The translations under genes were made by a program, and so were the position numbers. DNA of 64,000 nt, from NCBI GenBank assembly GCA_004014935.1, contig CP025326.1, forward strand, positions 372,001-436,000, in the 5' to 3' direction. This document shows positions 59,750 through 64,000 of the stretch, piece after piece (position 1 is the first letter of the stretch; each line of letters begins with the position of its first letter). Below the pieces are notes generated by a model, which made no database searches, was not told the origin of the DNA, and worked only from the letters and a program-made list of their open reading frames with translations. Origin of the DNA: Saccharomycopsis malanga. Taxonomy: Eukaryota > Ascomycota > Saccharomycetes > Ascoideales > Saccharomycopsidaceae.

Positions 59750-60045
59750 TTCATATAATATCATATTTCAAGCCCAATAAATCTCAGTTTTCTTATATAC
59801 GCGCTATATAGAAAGGGATTTGGTAAAATACAGTGGAGAAAACGCAGAAAAATTTATAAACTTGTCACTTGGCTGGTTAGTAAGCACTATTGGTCTAGGT
59901 CGTGTTTCACACCGTTGCACTTGTGTATGATATCAGGTTCAGCATTGTAAAATGCAGCGAGTAAAAGTGTTATGTTGGTAATCGAACCCGTGAGCTTGTT
60001 GGGTCTTCTTTCTATTTCCAAGAGTATTGCCATTGAAATGTCCAG
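59750..60045 (-). mobile_element. SINE-A copy joined to SINE-B copy 2
   Basis: Same junction as at 56.14 kb (GGCAACAGTAAGGCATTTCA, then ATATCATATTTCAAGCCCA). B-box complement GTAATCGAACCCG (59979-59991); the body has GGTTCAGCATTGTAAAATGC and TAGTAAGCACTATTGGTC. The A box is decayed, near 60025. Confidence 0.7.
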
Positions 60046-60192
60046 CAGCTCTTCATACCCTTTTTGAAGCGTATTAGCCGTTGAACAGTCTTGCCTTTTC
60101 CTCTTCTCTTGAGGAACAAACCACGATGCCATCTCCCTCAGTGGGTATCATTTTAGGTCATATACAAAAAACAACTAAAAAACAAAAAATAT

Positions 60193-60276
60193 TGAAGGAT
60201 GCGGGATTCGAACCCGCGCGGGTGAATACCCAACAGATCTTAAGTCTGTCGCCTTAGACCGCTCGGCCAACCCTCC
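60193..60276 (-). tRNA. tRNA-Leu(UAA)
   Basis: 84 nt, minus strand. Acceptor GGAGGGT pairs with ATCCTTC (two G-T pairs) and the discriminator is A. A box TGGCCGAGCGGTCTAAGGC; anticodon stem ACAGA/TCTGT with loop CTTAAGA (anticodon TAA); long variable arm; T arm GCGGGTTCGAATCCCGC. A T-run terminator (complement of AAACAAAAAAT) follows. No intron. It decodes TTA/TTG. Confidence 0.95.
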
Positions 60277-60531
60277 AATTACTGATGTTTTCCGTTTCAA
60301 TGCCCATGCACATACACCTCTTGGTTTCCCCGGGTAACACTATTATTCAGTGAAAATTTGTATGGGGGATAATAGGCGTATAGTGAAAAAAAAAATTGTT
60401 AATTTCAGAGATGATATTAGAGTGACATTAAGAAGCAGATAGAGCTGGTTTATGAGAAAAGAAGAGGTCATAGGTGCTAATAAAGTATTATACATAGGTA
60501 GGATTATAGTTAGGTAGAAATATAGGGCGAA

Positions 60532-61253
60532 ATGGATGATTCAGAAAGAGTTACCTCAAGGTTATGGAGAACCTTTAAAACTGTGAAAGAAATGGTTAGA
60601 GATCGGGTATGTTAGCAGAAAACTGAGTGAAAAAGTAGATAAAAAATGGTATTTTTACGGGGCAAATATTAACAAGTTCACAGGGTTACTATATTTCGCA
60701 AGATGAAATTGAAATGTCACTTGATGAGTTCAAATCAAAGATTTGTGATGCAATGGGCCAACCGCAAAGAAAACTAATGTGTTTTCAAGCCACTCCAACT
60801 GCAGAGGCAGCGGAGAAATATCCGGATTTGGGGCCTTTGTGGGTGGAGTTCTGTGACGAGTCCTCTGTAGGTATTAAAACTATGAAAAACTTTTGTATCC
60901 ATATAAGTGAAAAGAACTTTTCTACAGGTATTTTCATCTATCAAAAGATCATCAGTCCTTCTGCTCACAAGTTGGTTCCTACTGTGCAGCCAGCATCGAT
61001 TGAGATATTCCAAGAAAGCGACCTTGTAGTCAACATCACCCACCACGAGTTGGTGCCAAAGCATATCCGATTGTCCAGCGACGAAAAGAAGGAATTGTTG
61101 ATCAGATACAGATTGAAGGAAAGTCAATTGCCAAGAATCCAAAGAGAAGACCCAGTTGCCAAATATTTGGGATTGAAAAGAGGTCAGGTCGTCAAAATCA
61201 TAAGAAGATCCGAAACTGCTGGAAGATATGCTAGTTATAGAATATGTCTTTAA
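60532..61253 (+). CDS. RPB5: RNA polymerase I/II/III shared subunit Rpb5, two exons
   Basis: Exon 1 is 60532-60606 (25 codons: [20 protein letters not shown]...) and exon 2 is 60684-61253. The 77-nt intron begins GTATGT and ends TTCACAG, with a TATTAAC branch-like site 10 nt before the AG. The joined product is 214 residues (S. cerevisiae Rpb5: 215). The join gives [20 protein letters not shown], colinear with other Rpb5 proteins. The C-terminal assembly domain is strongly conserved ([53 protein letters not shown]). Without splicing, the frame would start inside the protein (MSLDEF) and lose 36 residues. All conserved Leu codons I checked here are TTG. Confidence 0.97.
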
Positions 61254-61884
61254 CACTTTACCGTTTGCATATGGATTTGTCTTGTTTATCCTATATTTTT
61301 GTTTTTCCTTTGGCCTGTTTCTCTTATGTGGCTAGTTTGTAACATAGATTGAAAACATATTACATTATTGTTTAGGGTGTTTGTTTTGTAACTGAATTGG
61401 CAATTATAAAAGTAAAAGTAATACATTAGTACATTCTATGTACTAAGGCCAAAGTCTTGCTGCTTAGAATGGGAGTAATATCTAAAAAGGTAATTGAAGC
61501 CTGTAGACAATAGTTTAGACTCGCAAGAATAACTAAGCAAATGGCTATAAGTACCAAATGATAAACGGACCAATAAGTATTGATAAAATAAAACAAAGAG
61601 TTCAATTGTAAATAGAATAAATAATGGAATCTGATATATTTACTTAATCGAACCTTAGGACTAGCAGTTTGCCACCAATGATACAAATACTCTCGATATA
61701 CAAAGCATATCAAAAAGAAGCATCATAGAATTGAATTTATATAGATCAGAAATACTAACTCCTTTCAGCTATTAATAAATATTTCGAAATATTACTCAAA
61801 TTTAAATCTTTATACACGCGTTTTTACAACCAAATATAACCAGATATCCAGTACTGTAATAATAAACCGGTTCCGAAAACTAAT
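61254..61884. other. RPB5 downstream gap
   Basis: AT-rich, no gene recognised. A poly-T-rich stretch follows the RPB5 stop. Confidence 0.4.
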
Positions 61885-62526
61885 ATATTTTTCGGCAAAA
61901 AAACAACAAAAGTTTATCAGCAATTTACGGTCAATATACAACCCCTAAAATAATATAATAAACAGAAAACAATTGGACACTAGGGGATAACATCATGAAA
62001 CAATGGGAATTTATTTGAGAGGTCAAAATACTATTTTTAACAGATTACGAGTTATTTACGGCAAAATGATACTTTCTCACTATTAAATAATTTCTAAAGG
62101 CCAAATCTCCAGACAACGTACATAATATACAACTATAGAACTTACAGAGCTTGGAACTACAGTTCCTGTATGGTTTGGGCTGCTGTAAAGACTCGAGAAT
62201 ATGGTTTAAAAAAATCAACTTTTTGAAAAAATTGGCAATTTTCCGTTTTAACAGATTTATCTTCAAAACCTTGAAAACTTCTAATACAAATAGTATTACA
62301 GTATTGGAAAAAATTCAAGATGTTAATTTATGTTTTGTTAAATCAAAATACCCTGGGTAGCACAGAGATAATTCAATAAAACATTCGATGATTACTCCAA
62401 AACGTCAAGAACGGGAATCGAGTCCAAAAACCTAAAGTGAGGAACGCCACACTTGATTTTCTGCACTATTCTGCACTATTTGGTGTGGCGCATGGCTCAA
62501 CCAACTGGGCCACTGGGCAATGGTAA
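61885..62526 (-). mobile_element. SINE-B copy 3
   Basis: On the minus strand: A box TGGCCCAGTTGG (complement at 62501-62512), TTGAGCCATGCGCCACACC, B box GACTCGATTCC (complement at 62414-62424; two changes from consensus), CTTGACGTTTTGGAGTAATC, TTATTGAATTATCTCTGTGC and TACCCAGGGTATTTTGATTT. The body runs to the TTTTTCGGCAAAAAAAC block at 61888. About 640 bp. A CTGCACTATT decamer is doubled in the head. Confidence 0.75.
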
Positions 62527-63437
62527 GGCTTATAGACATGAGGCGATTAATATGCCTATTTCCTGTATAAGCAGAAATGAAAAGGTTTTTGGGCAAACTA
62601 TTAGAGTTTCAAAGGTTTGAACTGAATTGTCTATTGCCTGTAAACCGGGTGAATAAGCTAAACTAAACACACAAAGTATGATCAACTGGATGGGGTGAAC
62701 ATTTGAATGAGCTACTCAAGTACATTTAGATCGTTCCATAAGCGGGAAAAACCTTGCTCCGATCCCTAAATATTAACTTGAGCCAGGCGAAAGAGCCGTT
62801 ACAGCCAATACAAGTAGTAATTGAAAAATGAGGTTTATTTTTCGGACTTTTTATGAAACTGAGTAATTGTCAGAAACATGACTTTCACAAAATCCAAATG
62901 CTTACTTGCCAACTTGGCATCTTCTATAAAACTGAAAAAAGAGAAACGGTTTTACGCCTTAGGACAGACGAACGAATGAATAGCGTCTTGAAACGATGAG
63001 AGTAATTAATGAATTGTTCTTCACTGATATGTAAACAAAAACCCAACTATTCGGCTACGAATATTAATACTATTAGTATTTCATTAATAATACTAATATT
63101 ATTATTAGTATTAGAACTTCATTTAGTCCCTCCTATATTGCCATGCAATTGCATGCAGCAATACGCATTATCCACGTGCCCAAGAATCATTTGTTATTTC
63201 ATTTTCTTGTATATTTTTCACACTTTATATGATGAAGCGTTAAAACAACAATTAACGAGTTTAATTGGAAAAAAAACAATTGTTAGTGTGCGTGCTGTCC
63301 AATTGAGCGAATGGCTGGTTAGGCAATATAAAGGAGGTTGCGTTTAATTTATCAAGGAGAGGTTTTTATGAATTCAAGGCTACTATTGTATTTCGCGTCG
63401 CTTTATTATTATTAGATTTTGATAAATTGTACTTGAC
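62527..63437. other. Upstream of PWWP gene
   Basis: AT-rich. A 112-codon frame (63009-63347) has a hydrophobic stretch but no family likeness. The ATTAGTATTTC/AATACTAATATT stretch near 63058-63115 is a partial inverted repeat. No RNA gene recognised. Confidence 0.4.
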
Positions 63438-64000
63438 ATGGCCAAAAAACTAATTATTGACAAATTTTATGGTTCGAGTTTCGAAGCCGGCCAGCTCGTA
63501 TTGGCAAAGATGAGTGGATATCCGCCGTGGCCTGCATTTATTGCCAAGTATGAAAATATACCGGAAAAGGTGTTCAAGCAAAGAAGAGACAGTAAAACGT
63601 TACCGGTGATTTATTTCCCCGAGGGCACGTATGGCTGGATCCGCGAGAAGGATGTGCAAGTATTGACAATGGAAATGACCAAAGAAGGACTAAAATCGAC
63701 AAGGAAAAAGAAGTCCGACCAAGCTTTGCAAGAAGCATTTGAACAATTGCAGGATGGCTATACTTACGAGCAATTCCGGGAGTTTCTTGGATTTGAGGAA
63801 GGTAATAATTTGTATGTAGACGAAAACAAGGAAGACGTAGAAACCAAAGAGCTCGAGACACGTAATGAAGAGCCGGAGTTAAAGAAACGAAGAATCAAAC
63901 ATGAACATACAAATGTAGATGACCGCAGAGATGTGGCTTGGAGATTCAGATACTCGCTACAAAAGGGCTTGATTCAAAGGAAAACTGATCCTAACGAAGA
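63438..64000 (+). CDS. PWWP-domain chromatin reader, 3' end outside window
   Basis: The frame starts with an ATG at 63438 (MAKKLIIDKFYGSSF) and is open to the window edge, so at least 187 codons. A PWWP domain occupies residues about 15-85: GQLVLAKMSGYPPWPAFIAK (PWWP-type motif), LPVIYFPEGTYGWI, then a basic KKRRIK-type stretch near residue 150. Fungal proteins with one N-terminal PWWP are Ioc4 (Isw1b remodeller) and Pdp3 (NuA3b acetyltransferase), both binding H3K36-methylated nucleosomes. The segment RFRYSLQKGLIQRK at the right edge begins a helical domain that could belong to either. Which of the two cannot be decided from this part. Confidence 0.85.
   Translation, partial: MAKKLIIDKFYGSSFEAGQLVLAKMSGYPPWPAFIAKYENIPEKVFKQRRDSKTLPVIYFPEGTYGWIREKDVQVLTMEMTKEGLKSTRKKKSDQALQEAFEQLQDGYTYEQFREFLGFEEGNNLYVDENKEDVETKELETRNEEPELKKRRIKHEHTNVDDRRDVAWRFRYSLQKGLIQRKTDPNE

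Noticed and set aside
63009-63347. 112-codon frame upstream of the PWWP gene
   Set aside because: Simple-sequence hydrophobic stretch from ATT-rich DNA; no family likeness.

Overview
The window is nuclear DNA of an ascomycete budding yeast (Saccharomycotina). It has about 20 protein genes, mostly without introns, on both strands and separated by AT-rich intergenic DNA. Two genes (YSA1, RPB5) carry short GT-AG introns with yeast-type donors, and there are two nuclear tRNA genes. The gene content is typical of yeast: a PIR wall protein, a WSC sensor, a secreted aspartyl protease, a UGGT with a C-terminal HDEL, Nrg-type zinc fingers and an Rsp5 arrestin adaptor. TTG dominates at conserved leucines. 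The few CTG codons I could place fall where relatives have Ser/Thr, which suggests a CUG-Ser-type yeast; this is an inference from a handful of sites.

Layout, left to right: the 3' end of an acidic, propeller-like protein gene; a decayed class I histone deacetylase; a 7-bp minisatellite; a polyamine-oxidase-like gene (FMS1); two divergent NRG-like repressor genes; a 1613-codon UDP-glucose:glycoprotein glucosyltransferase; an unrecognised 743-aa basic protein; an alpha-arrestin; ARO4; an amidase; SMC6 and SUS1, divergent over a duplicated promoter segment; an acetyl-CoA synthetase; YSA1 (three exons) divergent from a very diverged ALG1-like gene; an unrecognised coiled-coil protein; a PIR gene with a frameshift; tRNA-Lys with an intron; a WSC sensor; a 5.4-kb gene-free block; an aspartyl protease; an EFM2-like methyltransferase; tRNA-Leu; RPB5 (two exons); and the 5' end of a PWWP-domain gene.

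The gaps hold most of the novelty. (1) Dispersed repeats with tRNA-like heads (A box and B box) and a shared 3' end, TGGGCTCGAAATATAAG followed by ATT-rich tails, look like tRNA-derived SINEs. One copy abuts a 167-bp pure AAT array, two copies share an internal deletion, and several are nested. (2) A second tRNA-headed family, longer, has three copies in the last 9 kb, two of them fused to a copy of the first family. (3) At 48.8-51.1 kb, an array of exact-length 168-bp repeats (order A-A-B-B-B-A-A) lies between two inverted copies of another dispersed repeat. This could be a centromere, but only the arrangement is seen, not the function. (4) The same dispersed repeat occurs twice more, once beside a perfect 60-bp hairpin.

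The genes do not form one pathway. Several concern the cell surface and secretion (UGGT, ALG1-like, PIR, WSC, aspartyl protease, arrestin), others chromatin and transcription (SMC6, SUS1, RPB5, NRG pair, PWWP). ARO4 has a Gcn4-type site about 100 bp upstream of its start.
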